Origin: Myxococcales bacterium
Lineage (GTDB): Bacteria > Myxococcota_A > UBA9042 > GCA-2863065
DNA: 45,425 nt
Direction of reading: 5' to 3'
Assembly (NCBI GenBank): GCA_018780435.1
Contig: JADMJS010000093.1
Coordinates: 1 to 45,425, forward strand
Position 1 is the stretch's first letter, and every line of letters begins with the position of its first letter. This document shows, in pieces, positions 1-10,227 of this stretch. A model generated the notes under the pieces. The model had not been told where the DNA came from and did not search any database. It was given only the letters and a program-made list of their open reading frames with translations. The position numbers were made by a program, and so were the translations under genes.

Positions 1-92
1 TCCAGGCGTGAGGATGACACGGGCACGCCGATGCGCAAAGTGGGCTAGATGCCCTGAACGCCGTTTGGATTTGTCGCCGTGGCGACCGCCCC
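1..92. other. left-edge non-coding stretch
   Basis: These bases lie downstream of the Gly-rich lipoprotein gene on the minus strand. I see no convincing coding frame and no hairpin followed by a T-run. The short plus-strand reading frame crossing the region is Arg-rich and looks like a shadow of the lipoprotein gene. Confidence 0.4.
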
Positions 93-2431
<2,339 letters not shown>

Positions 2432-2435
<4 letters not shown>

Positions 2436-3055
2436 CAATGTCCGCTGACCTCCCCTTCCCGGAAGCCCGCGAGGTACTTCGCGAGCGCGATACGGCCCCC
2501 ATGTAGAATCGGGGTTCCGCGGCCCGGAAGCAATCGTTCGAAGTCGAGTTCGAGCAGCTGCAGCTGCGCTTCGAGCGTCTTCGAGAAGCTCCCGTAGAGG
2601 CTGCGGTCTTCGAGCTGGATGAAGCCCGCCGGTTCACCGACCAAGTGGCCTGCGATGAGGACCTTCTGAGTCGGGTGGTACAGCACGCATTCGCCCGGCG
2701 TGCGCTGGTGCGGCAACGCGTGGACCCGGAACCCACCCGGGACGGTGTCACCGGGCTTGTAGTACGCGTCGATCGGGATGCGGATCAGCTTCTGATCCCC
2801 CTCCGGAGCCAGAATTCGGGCGCCGAACCAATCTCGGAACTGCTTGGCGCGACGTTCCTGGGCGCGGCCGGTCAGCAGCACCACCTTGGGCTTGCCGAGC
2901 GCTTCGAGCGCTGGGAGCACCGGTTCGGGCAAGCTCGGCGGATCGATGAGGATGAGGCCGACCTTCGTGCGGACCACGTACCCGTTCAAGTGGCGCTTCT
3001 GGGCCACGTCGAGCGCGTTCCAGTGGAAGTAATCGCTGAAGAGCTCGGCTAGCAT
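2432..3055 (-). CDS. metallo-beta-lactamase-fold protein lacking metal ligands
   Basis: A 207-aa protein with the layout of an MBL-fold hydrolase but without its zinc site. Where active members carry HxHxDH this one has LLTGRAQERRA. The HTPG-type strand is present as HQRTPGECVLYHP, the metal-bridging Asp position reads IAGHLVG, and the last His motif (normally PGHG) is LLPGRGTPIL. It is therefore probably a non-catalytic or non-metal member and may act as a binding or structural protein. The ATG at 3055 is the first good start. Its TGA overlaps the start of the Gly-rich lipoprotein by 4 bp, which suggests one transcript. The family call rests on fold-level motifs only. Confidence 0.6.
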
Positions 3056-3112
3056 GCCCTGAGGCTACCGGAACCGGGTTCGCTTGTCAGTCGGGCTCGC
3101 CGGGGTGCGACG

Positions 3113-4537
3113 TCACCGGCGTTGCAAGGCCTTCATGGCTGCTCGCGCGGCCCAATAGCCACTCATGCCGTGTACGCCACCGCCGGGCGGCGTCGATCCC
3201 GAACACAAGAACAACGACGGATTCGGCGTCGTGTACGGGTTCAGCCGAAGGGTAGGGCGCGCGAAGAGCTGCCAGAGCGTCGCCGCGCCCCCCGTGATGG
3301 CGCCGCCGATAAGGTTCGGGTTCATCGCTTCGAACGCCGCGGGGCTTGTACTGTGCTGCGCCAGGATCCGGTCGCGGAAGCCCGGCGCGTATCGCTCGAT
3401 CTGCCGCGTGATCGCCGGTGCCATGTCGACCGTGGAGCCTGCGGGGACATGGCAGTAGGCATAACCCGTTTGTTTCCCTTCAGGCGCGCGGGTGCGGTCG
3501 ACGCTGCTTTGTTGGCAGACGATGAGGAAGGGGCGCTCGTGCGGCGCGCCGTCCCACATCGCGCGTTCGCTCGCGGCGATCTCGGCGAAGGTGCCGCCGA
3601 TGTGGATGGTCGACGCGCCTGCGAGCTCCGGAGCCCGCCACGGGATGGGGCCGTCGAGCGCGTAGTCGACCTTGAAGACCCCCGGCCCGTAATGGAAGTG
3701 GGCGAGGCGTCTGTGAAACCCGCTCGGCAAGGCGTCGCCCGCGATGGCCGACAGCGCTCTCGGGGTCGTGTCAAAGAGGGCGACACGGTGGGGCGGCAGG
3801 TCGGTGAGTGAGCGCACCCAACGCCCGGTCTCGATCGTGCCGCCGCTCGCCTTCAGGAGGGACGCCAGGGCGTTCCCGATCGCGGCCGAGCCTCCACGCG
3901 CGCACGGCCAATCTTCGAGGTGGGTGCTGATCATGAAGACCAGCGCCATCGCGCCCGTGCCCCAGAAGTCGAGCGGGAGTATCGAATGCGCCGCGCATCC
4001 CGCCACGAGGGCGCGTCCCGCGTCGGACTCGAAGCGTCGGGACAGCCAGGACGCCGGGAGCAGTCCCTTCAGACCGAAGCGAGCGAACAAGAACGGCCGG
4101 TGCGGGATGCGGGCGAAAGGAGCGAGGATGTCCTTGAAGAGATCGGGCCCGGCCTCCACGAAAGGGCGCACGAGGCGCCGATACGCGGGGCCGTCCACGC
4201 CGAGCTGTTCCACCATCGCGTCGAGCGATCGCTCGCTCACGATCGCGCGGCCATCGTCGAGCGGGTGGCCGAACGAGTGGGCGAAGCGGACCCAGTCGAG
4301 GCCGTGGTCGGCCAGCGGCAGCGTGCGCAAGTACGGCGAGAGGACGCCCGTCGGGTGAATGGCGGAGCACTCGTCGTGGATGAAGCCGGGCAGGGTGGAC
4401 GCCACGGACCGCAGTCCGCCGCCCACCGACTGGGCCCCCTCGATCAGGTGGACCGAGTGACCCGCGCGCGCCAGCGCAACGGCGGCCGCCAGCCCGTTCG
4501 GCCCCGCTCCCACCACGACTGCATCTACTGCCTTCAT
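3113..4537 (-). CDS. phytoene-dehydrogenase-like FAD-dependent oxidoreductase
   Basis: A 474-aa flavoprotein of the CrtI/phytoene desaturase-like amine-oxidase superfamily; the substrate is unknown. The N-terminus has the dinucleotide-binding motif VVVGAGPNGLAAAVALARAG followed by an acidic residue (LIEGAQSVGG). The C-terminus carries the family signature LFLCSGSTPPGGGVHGMSG, which closes over FAD. No carotenoid genes (crtB, crtE) are nearby, so a carotenoid role is not supported by context. I chose the ATG at 4537 because it starts directly at MKAVDAVVVGAG; a longer frame to 4621 adds 28 residues unlike the family. It follows ssb by 84 bp on the same strand and could share its transcript. 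Confidence 0.85.
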   Translation of the reverse strand: MKAVDAVVVGAGPNGLAAAVALARAGHSVHLIEGAQSVGGGLRSVASTLPGFIHDECSAIHPTGVLSPYLRTLPLADHGLDWVRFAHSFGHPLDDGRAIVSERSLDAMVEQLGVDGPAYRRLVRPFVEAGPDLFKDILAPFARIPHRPFLFARFGLKGLLPASWLSRRFESDAGRALVAGCAAHSILPLDFWGTGAMALVFMISTHLEDWPCARGGSAAIGNALASLLKASGGTIETGRWVRSLTDLPPHRVALFDTTPRALSAIAGDALPSGFHRRLAHFHYGPGVFKVDYALDGPIPWRAPELAGASTIHIGGTFAEIAASERAMWDGAPHERPFLIVCQQSSVDRTRAPEGKQTGYAYCHVPAGSTVDMAPAITRQIERYAPGFRDRILAQHSTSPAAFEAMNPNLIGGAITGGAATLWQLFARPTLRLNPYTTPNPSLFLCSGSTPPGGGVHGMSGYWAARAAMKALQRR

Positions 4538-4621
4538 GGCGGGAGCGTGGTCCGCGGAGGCTGCGAGGTCAAGCGACGTCTCCCCTTTGAACGCTGGCTC
4601 GGCCTGTCGGCCGTGTCGCAC

Positions 4622-5140
4622 TCAGAAGGGAACGGCGTCCAGATCGAGCCGCGTCGGAGCCGGCGTCGACCCGCGCGGGAGCCACGGCGCCGGGCCTTCG
4701 CCGGGCCGCGACCCGAGACTGGGCGGCCCACCCGCGGGTCGAGAGCCGCTCATCGGCGCGGCGTGCGGGGACGGGTTCAGGGGATCCTCGGCCGTCTCCG
4801 ACGCGCCCGGCCGGCGGGTGAGCAGCTCCACCTCGTGTGCCCGGACGGTCGTGTAGGTGGTCTTGGTCCCGGTCGCGTTGCTCACGACGTCGTGACGGAT
4901 GGACCCCATGACCTGGACGAAGTCGCCCTTCTTCATCTGGTTCATGGCCCACTCCGCGGTCGGGCCGAAGACGTCGATTCGGTGCCAGTCCGTGCGTTCG
5001 CGGCGTTCTCCGGTTTGGGCCTTATAGACGTTCTTGGTGGCGAGACTCAGTTGAGTGACGCGTTCGCCCCCCGGGAGGAGGCGCCCGCTCGGCGCACCTC
5101 CGAGATGGCCCCTCAAGATCACGAGATTGTTGCTACGCAT
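4622..5140 (-). CDS. ssb: single-stranded DNA-binding protein
   Basis: A 172-aa SSB that coats single-stranded DNA during replication, repair and recombination. The N-terminal ~110 residues form the OB-fold (NNLVILRGHLGGAP, then LATKNVYK, TDWHRIDVFGPTAE and DFVQVMGSIRHD). A Gly/Pro-rich disordered linker follows, then the short acidic-hydrophobic C-terminal tail LDAVPF that normally docks partner proteins (DDIPF in E. coli). The ATG at 5140 has an AGGAG ribosome-binding site about 8 nt upstream; an upstream extension starting with a His-rich stretch is rejected. The gene lies 128 bp downstream of recA on the same strand, which fits a recombination/repair pairing. It may be one of several SSB paralogues. 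Confidence 0.93.
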   Translation of the reverse strand: MRSNNLVILRGHLGGAPSGRLLPGGERVTQLSLATKNVYKAQTGERRERTDWHRIDVFGPTAEWAMNQMKKGDFVQVMGSIRHDVVSNATGTKTTYTTVRAHEVELLTRRPGASETAEDPLNPSPHAAPMSGSRPAGGPPSLGSRPGEGPAPWLPRGSTPAPTRLDLDAVPF

Positions 5141-5245
5141 GATGGTGATTCTCCTGTGATGGTGTCGAGTCATGGCTCGAGCGTGTCCGGCCCGCCGGCG
5201 ACGCCGCGGTCGGCGGCACCCCAGCGCCGGACGCGATCGACCCTT

Positions 5246-5263
5246 CTCTTCAGGCTCGAAGAG
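5246..5263 (-). terminator. hairpin just downstream of recA
   Basis: A perfect 6-bp inverted repeat (CTCTTC / GAAGAG on the plus strand, 6-nt loop) starts 5 nt after the recA stop codon. No T-run follows, so this is only a weak terminator or mRNA 3' end candidate. Confidence 0.3.
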
Positions 5264-5268
5264 GACGA

Positions 5269-6333
5269 TCAGGCTGCTTCGTCGAGGGCGTCATCGTCCT
5301 CGTCCTCGTCGTCATTGCCGCTGACCCCAATGGGGAGGGCGCCGCGTGCGCCATTGGCCCACGCGGCGCGGATGTTGTGCTCGAGGGCATCGGCGACCTT
5401 GGGGTTGGCCCGCATGTAGTCCGCGGCCTTGTTGCGGCCTTGACCGAGCCGGGTCTCGCCCATGCTGAACCACGCGCCGCTCTTCTGGACGATCCCGACG
5501 GAGAGGCCGTGATCGATGAGCTCGCCCGCACGATCGATGCCGTGGCCGAAGAGGATGTCGAACTCCGCGCTCCCATGCGGCGGCGCGACCTTGTTCTTGA
5601 CCACCTTCACGCGGACGCGGTTTCCCGTGGCCTCGTCCTTCTCCTTCACGCCCCCGATGCGGCGGATGTCGAGCCGCACCGATGCGTAGAATCGAAGCGC
5701 TCGACCGCCCGTGGTCGTCTCCGGAGAGCCAAAGGTGACCCCGATCTTCGTACGAATTTGGTTGATGAAGACGACCGCGCATCCCTGTTTGTGCACGATC
5801 GGCGTGAGCTTTCGGAGCGCCTGGCTCATGAGGCGCGCCTGCAAGCCGACGTGCTGATCACCCATCTCGCCGTCGATCTCGGCGCGCGGCACGAGCGCGG
5901 CCACCGAGTCGATGACGATGAGCTCGACCTTCGCCTCCCGGACGAGGTGCTCGACGATCTCGAGCGCTTCCTCGCCCGAATCGGGCTGCGACAGGAGCAG
6001 TGTGTCGACGTCGACGCCGAGCTTCTCGGCGTAAGCGCGGTCGAGCGCGTGTTCGGCGTCGATGAAGGCCGTGAGCCCGCCCGAACGTTGGGCCTGCGCG
6101 ATCAAGTTCAGAGTGAGCGTCGTCTTCCCCGACGACTCGGGTCCGTAGATCTCGATCACCCGACCCCGTGGGACCCCGCCCACGCCCAGCGCCCGGTCGA
6201 GGCCGAGCGAGCCGGTGGGGACGACGGAGATGGCGGACTTCGACTCGTCAGAGAGGATGACGGCCGACTCCCGTCCGAAGACCCGATGTAGTGCTTCGAG
6301 CGCCTTTCGGGCGCGTTTGCGATTGTCTTCCAT
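5269..6333 (-). CDS. recA: recombinase A
   Basis: A 354-aa RecA, the ATP-dependent strand-exchange protein that also stimulates LexA self-cleavage. The sequence shows Walker [10 protein letters not shown] (residues 64-72), the catalytic Glu in FIDAEHALD (E94), Walker [11 protein letters not shown], the L2 segment [21 protein letters not shown], and an acidic C-terminal tail ([14 protein letters not shown]) typical of RecA. Length is normal for the family. The ATG at 6333 gives a full N-terminal domain. ssb lies downstream. The 261-bp upstream gap carries two GTCCCA-type palindromes that may be the operator. Nothing suggests transfer or damage. Confidence 0.97.
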   Translation of the reverse strand: MEDNRKRARKALEALHRVFGRESAVILSDESKSAISVVPTGSLGLDRALGVGGVPRGRVIEIYGPESSGKTTLTLNLIAQAQRSGGLTAFIDAEHALDRAYAEKLGVDVDTLLLSQPDSGEEALEIVEHLVREAKVELIVIDSVAALVPRAEIDGEMGDQHVGLQARLMSQALRKLTPIVHKQGCAVVFINQIRTKIGVTFGSPETTTGGRALRFYASVRLDIRRIGGVKEKDEATGNRVRVKVVKNKVAPPHGSAEFDILFGHGIDRAGELIDHGLSVGIVQKSGAWFSMGETRLGQGRNKAADYMRANPKVADALEHNIRAAWANGARGALPIGVSGNDDEDEDDDALDEAA

Positions 6334-6431
6334 GGTGGCAGGTCCTGATGGCTCGGTGTGGCCCAGCAGCGCGCTCGCGCCCCCGGGAGCGCCTCGTGGC
6401 GCCGGACCTACTCATTGCGGGAGCCATGCCA

Positions 6432-6461
6432 GTCATAAAAATGCGATGATGACGGTGTCCT
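6432..6461 (-). promoter_or_regulatory. possible recA promoter
   Basis: On the minus strand, AGGACA (about -35) is separated by 18 nt from TATGAC (about -10). Each matches 4 of 6 bases of the sigma-70 consensus, in the most AT-rich part of the recA upstream gap. This is a sequence guess with no independent support. Confidence 0.25.
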
Positions 6462-6484
6462 GGGCGACGCCGTGTCCCATCCGA

Positions 6485-6521
6485 GTCCCAAAATCGGACG
6501 CCCCGCGTCCCATTCTGGGAC
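6485..6521. promoter_or_regulatory. paired palindromes upstream of recA
   Basis: GTCCCA-TTC-TGGGAC (6507-6521) is a perfect 6-bp inverted repeat with a 3-bp spacer. GTCCCA-AAA-TCGGAC (6485-6499) is the same element with one mismatch. Their centres are 22 bp apart, about two helical turns, and another GTCCCA half-site lies at 6474-6479. The arrangement suggests cooperative binding by a dimeric regulator, conceivably the local LexA, although it does not match the E. coli, Gram-positive or alphaproteobacterial LexA boxes. It lies about 150-190 bp from the recA start codon. Confidence 0.45.
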
Positions 6522-6594
6522 TACGGTGGAAGTTGTTTGGGCGCAGGAAGGTGAGGCCCGTTGGTTTGTGCGGAAGCGGCGTCCGAGAGGCACG

Positions 6595-7812
6595 TCACCC
6601 CGCCGCGTACACCCGCAGGTCGGTGATGGCGGTCTTCATCATCTCCCAGACTTCGCTGAAGTCCGGGTGGCGGAAGGTCACGTGGCCGTCAGAGAGGAGG
6701 GTCTGCTTCCAATCGCGGCGGCGAGCGCCTACCGGCAACATCGCCTCCTCGACCAACCACCGGCCGGCGCGGGCCCGGACGCGTTCGAGGCCTTCGATGT
6801 GCGAGATGCGCCCGTTGCCGAGCGCGCGCTTGAAGACCATCCCGACGAAGTAGCGCCGCTCTGCCTTGGCCTCGAAGGACTTCCAGCACACTGCGCGCGC
6901 CCACTCTCGGTACACGTCGAAGTCGTTGGCGTAGTTCATCATGTCGACGAGCTTCCCGCCGCCCGAGCGTGCCGCGATCTCGCCGAGCACCACTTCGCCG
7001 CTCGGCTTTCGGTACCACTCCATGTGGGTGAATCCGGTGGTCATTCCGAGGGCGGCCATCGTGCGACGACCGAGGTCGATCCCCGCGGCCAGCTCCGGTA
7101 TGTACGGGTTTCGGAAGACGTGTTGGGCCGGCGAGATCCACTCGTTGGTTCGGCCTTCGATCGGGCGAGGGTGATACTGCGCCACGTTCTCGAACGCCGG
7201 GCGACCGTCGATGCAGACGGTGTCGTAGGTGAACTCGTCCCCGTCGATGTACTCCTCGACGCTCGCCTCCGTCACGTGGCGCGTGCGCTGGACGGCGTCT
7301 TCGAGCTGTCGTTTCTCGAAGCAGCGGAAGGTGTCGGCGGTCCCGGCGCCGGCGATCGGCTTGATGATGAGCGGGAAGCCGACCTGTTCGGCGGCGGCCC
7401 AGACCTCTTTGGACGTGCGCACGCGGAACGCATGGGGGACCCGGACGCCGCCGGCGATGGCGGCCTCCTTCATGAGGCCCTTGTCGCGGAAGCGCAGCGC
7501 GACTTCCGGGCTCATGCCCGGGATGCCGATGGCCTTTCGGACCTTGGCGGCGAGCACCACGCAGGGTTCCCAGAGCGTCTCGACGCGGTCGACGTGCAGC
7601 TTGCCGAGACCGGCGAGGATCGCCTTCACGGCCGCGTCTTCGTCGAAGATGGGGGCCTGGACGTACGCCGACATGTGTCGGCGTACTGCTTCGGGGATCG
7701 CGGCCAGCGGTTGGTCGCTCACGGCGATGACGTTGGCGCCCACCTCAGCCAGACCGCGGGTGAAGTCCACCATCTCGGCGGGGTAGTGAGGAGAGATAAA
7801 GACGACGTTCAC
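6595..7812 (-). CDS. ATP-grasp domain protein (paralogue 1)
   Basis: A 405-aa carboxylate-amine/thiol ligase-type ATP-grasp protein; substrate and product are unknown. The N-terminal ~100 residues form a Rossmann-like pre-ATP-grasp domain (MNVVFISPHYPAEM). The ATP-grasp core follows, with FPLIIKPIAGAGT (ATP lysine and Gly-rich loop), EEYIDGDEF, and the metal-binding segment EVVLGEIAARSGGG. It starts with GTG at 7812 behind a perfect AGGAGG. It lies 52 bp downstream of a second ATP-grasp gene of nearly identical length and layout (shared HMEW, VYREWA and RHPD motifs), so the pair arose by tandem duplication and is probably co-transcribed. No peptide precursor or peptidase is seen nearby, so a peptide-natural-product role is not supported. 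Confidence 0.85.
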   Translation of the reverse strand: MNVVFISPHYPAEMVDFTRGLAEVGANVIAVSDQPLAAIPEAVRRHMSAYVQAPIFDEDAAVKAILAGLGKLHVDRVETLWEPCVVLAAKVRKAIGIPGMSPEVALRFRDKGLMKEAAIAGGVRVPHAFRVRTSKEVWAAAEQVGFPLIIKPIAGAGTADTFRCFEKRQLEDAVQRTRHVTEASVEEYIDGDEFTYDTVCIDGRPAFENVAQYHPRPIEGRTNEWISPAQHVFRNPYIPELAAGIDLGRRTMAALGMTTGFTHMEWYRKPSGEVVLGEIAARSGGGKLVDMMNYANDFDVYREWARAVCWKSFEAKAERRYFVGMVFKRALGNGRISHIEGLERVRARAGRWLVEEAMLPVGARRRDWKQTLLSDGHVTFRHPDFSEVWEMMKTAITDLRVYAAG

Positions 7813-7864
7813 GGTGCCTCCTCGGCGTGCTGGGATGGTGGGCGGGTGGGCTCGGCTTCTCAGG

Positions 7865-9088
7865 TCAACGCGCGTAGACCTTCAGCGTACGGCCGACCTC
7901 TTCGAGCATCGCCCGAAGGGTGTCGTAGTCCGGGTGGCGCATGCGGATCCAGGCGTTGGCGTGGTAGCCGGCCTCCACGGGCTGGGTCGGTGTGCCGGGG
8001 TTCGGGAGATGCGCGTCGATGATCCACTGCCCGAAGCGCCGCTGGATGGCCTCGGCCCCGTCGTAGTGCGTGATGCGTCCGTCCCGGTCCGGCCGGAGCG
8101 CGACCAGCCCCGCCGAGAACTCGCGGCTCAGTGGCGCCGACACTCGGCCGTGAACGATGGCGTTCGCCCACTCGCGATAGAGATCGATGCCGTTGGCGGC
8201 GCAGTAGAGATCCCAGGTCCGGACGCCGGGGGGCCGCGCACCAATCTCCGAGAACTTCAGGCCTTTTGCTCCGAAGAACCACTCCATGTGGGTCGCGGTC
8301 GTCCCGAGCTTCATGGCCGAGATGACCTGGTGGCCCATGGAGCGGAGCTCGCGATAGCCCGGCGCGTGATCGATTCGGTTCGTGACGGCGATGATGGGCG
8401 CGATCCAGCGGGTCCGCATGGCTTCGAGCACGTTCGGGTAGTAGTGGCTGGCGAAGTCGTAGACCACTTCGCCGCCGACGGTCAGCGTATCGTAGAAGCC
8501 CTCGTGACCCTCGATGTACTCCTCGAGAGCGACGCTCCGGCCGTCCGCGAGGCCGAACGCGCGCAGGCCCGCGTCGAGCTCCTCGAACGAGCCGACTTTG
8601 CGAGTCCCTTCGGCGCCCGCGGCGGCCCGCGGCTTCAAAATGAGCGGAAAACCGACCTCCTTCGCGAAGGCGCGCGCCTCGTCGAAGGTGTCGGCGCCGG
8701 TCGAAGCTGCCGTCGAGATGCCCGCTTTGCGCAGAAAGGCCTTCATGAGCGGCTTGTCGCGGCAGAGAGTCGCCTGTTCGAGGGACAGGCCTGGGATCTT
8801 AGTCGCCTCCCGAACCTCGGCGGCGGCGAGGACGTGGGCCTCCACGGTCGATTCGAGTCGGTCGACCCACCCTCGCTTTTGAATGCGCCGCACCGTCTCG
8901 AACAGCGCCTGCACGTCGCACACGGAGCGCACCTGTTCGTAGCCGACCATCGAGGAGCGCAGATCCGAGTCGAGGTGCTCCGGCGCGGGCTCGCCGATCC
9001 CGGTCACGCGAGCGCCCGCCGCCGCGAGGGCCTTCACGAACTGACGTTGGTTTGCTGGAAAGTGGGGGGCAACGAACAGGACGTGCAT
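7865..9088 (-). CDS. ATP-grasp domain protein (paralogue 2)
   Basis: A 407-aa paralogue of the downstream ATP-grasp gene, with the same N-terminal fold (MHVLFVAPHFPANQ) and core motifs FPLILKPRAAAGAEGT, LEEYIEGHEGF and LKFSEIGARPPG. The metal-binding loop differs from the neighbour (SEIGARPPG versus GEIAARSGG), so the two may act on different substrates or in successive steps. The ATG at 9088 has an AGGAG about 8 nt upstream. It is first in a two-gene minus-strand unit, divergent from the T6SS genes across a 539-bp gap. Function cannot be assigned further from sequence. Confidence 0.85.
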   Translation of the reverse strand: MHVLFVAPHFPANQRQFVKALAAAGARVTGIGEPAPEHLDSDLRSSMVGYEQVRSVCDVQALFETVRRIQKRGWVDRLESTVEAHVLAAAEVREATKIPGLSLEQATLCRDKPLMKAFLRKAGISTAASTGADTFDEARAFAKEVGFPLILKPRAAAGAEGTRKVGSFEELDAGLRAFGLADGRSVALEEYIEGHEGFYDTLTVGGEVVYDFASHYYPNVLEAMRTRWIAPIIAVTNRIDHAPGYRELRSMGHQVISAMKLGTTATHMEWFFGAKGLKFSEIGARPPGVRTWDLYCAANGIDLYREWANAIVHGRVSAPLSREFSAGLVALRPDRDGRITHYDGAEAIQRRFGQWIIDAHLPNPGTPTQPVEAGYHANAWIRMRHPDYDTLRAMLEEVGRTLKVYAR

Positions 9089-9627
9089 CGAGTAGCTCCT
9101 CGGCGATGTGATCCGGGACGTCTCGAGGGCCGCTGGTAGGGAGCACGACTCCGACTACCGCCCCGCGGGCGAGGTCCTTCGGACGCTCCCGGTCCGATAG
9201 CACATCGGACACCCCTTGGACAGAACCGGCATCGACTCAGGCGGGCGGGCGGCGGGAGCTCGAAGTGTCGCGATCGACCTCGAAGAAGTTTGACGCCGCC
9301 GCAGGGTGATGGGGACAGGCGAGCGAGGGCTGGGGCGACGCGTGGACGTGGCCTGCGAACCTGGAGTGGCGTCGAGAGTGGCGCCGCCGTTCCATGCGCG
9401 CGCGTCACCGCGCGACGATCCCCCTGGGAACGGGGGGAAACAGGTCATTATCCCCAAGCGGTGATCGCCGATACGGGATCTTGGCGAGTCCACGGCGATG
9501 TGCCATAACGGGCCCGGACGAGTAAGCGGCGGCAGGAATCCATGAACCGGGCTCCAAATCTTGACGGAACACGCCACTCCGTCGAAATACCCCGTGGTTC
9601 ATTGGGCGCCGAGCGTCCTGAGGGGAC
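9089..9627. other. divergent intergenic region between ATP-grasp genes and T6SS
   Basis: No convincing gene is seen here: open frames on the minus strand are Arg/Pro/Ser-rich, lack a good ribosome-binding site and run into tssJ antisense. The region should hold the minus-strand promoter for the ATP-grasp pair and the plus-strand promoter for tssJ. No tRNA-like fold is evident. Confidence 0.5.
9561..9590 (+). promoter_or_regulatory. possible T6SS operon promoter
   Basis: TTGACG at 9561-9566 matches 5 of 6 bases of the -35 consensus, 17-18 nt before an A-rich segment (GAAATAC) that is only a poor -10. It sits about 40-65 bp upstream of tssJ. A non-housekeeping sigma factor is equally possible. 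Confidence 0.25.
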
Positions 9628-10227
9628 ATGACCGTGGTGAGACCCCGCATAGGCCGATTGGTCATGGCGATGGCCGGACTGGCGTTGGCGTCGGCCTGTG
9701 CTGCGCCGCTTCAAGCGGCCAAGCCCACGCAGGCTCTGAATATGGCCGTTCGCGTCGAACCCGACGCCAATAGCGGCTACCCCGTCGGCGTCTCGGTCGT
9801 CCTCGTGTATGGCCAGATGGCGCTTACCAAGGTCAAGGCCATGCCGGCCCGCCAGTGGTTCGACGAACGCAAGCAGCTGAAGCGCGACTTTCCAGAGTGC
9901 TTCGGCTTCGTCGCCTATGACTGGGAGTGGGTCCCCGGCAGCTACGTCAGCCCCATCACAATCATGGTCCCGCCTGAAGTTCTCGAAGTATTCGTATTCT
10001 CGAACTTTCTGGCCAAGGGTGACCACCGGGTCAGCGTGAACGTCCCGAAAGGCGTGAACCTCAAGCTGACCAAAGAAGAAGCCGAAGCGGCGCCGCTCGT
10101 CGACCAGCTTCTCCGGCAGCACACCACGGACCCAACGAGGCGCGTCTACGCACGAAAGTGCGACGAGCCGGAAGACGCCGACCCCACCAAGCCCATTGGA
10201 CAGACCACGGAAGGCACGAGCAAGTGA
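9628..10227 (+). CDS. tssJ: T6SS outer-membrane lipoprotein TssJ-like
   Basis: A 199-aa lipoprotein, first gene of the T6SS cluster. In the family, TssJ sits in the inner leaflet of the outer membrane and anchors TssM. The sequence shows a signal peptide with lipobox LASAC followed by AAP, then beta-rich segments (VGVSVVLVYGQ, SPITIMVPPEVLEVFVFSNF) compatible with the TssJ sandwich, and a polar Lys/Glu-rich C-terminus. The assignment leans on position (directly before tssK, with a GTGA overlap) because TssJ sequences diverge strongly. The ATG at 9628 is very close to the AGGGGA ribosome-binding site; GTG codons at 9634 or 9637 have better spacing and are plausible starts. Confidence 0.7.
   Translation: MTVVRPRIGRLVMAMAGLALASACAAPLQAAKPTQALNMAVRVEPDANSGYPVGVSVVLVYGQMALTKVKAMPARQWFDERKQLKRDFPECFGFVAYDWEWVPGSYVSPITIMVPPEVLEVFVFSNFLAKGDHRVSVNVPKGVNLKLTKEEAEAAPLVDQLLRQHTTDPTRRVYARKCDEPEDADPTKPIGQTTEGTSK

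Noticed and set aside
10158..10223. Longer tssK start at 10158
   Set aside because: It adds an Arg/His-rich extension unlike TssK, and GTG 10224 makes the same GTGA overlap seen at tssE/F and tssG/H.
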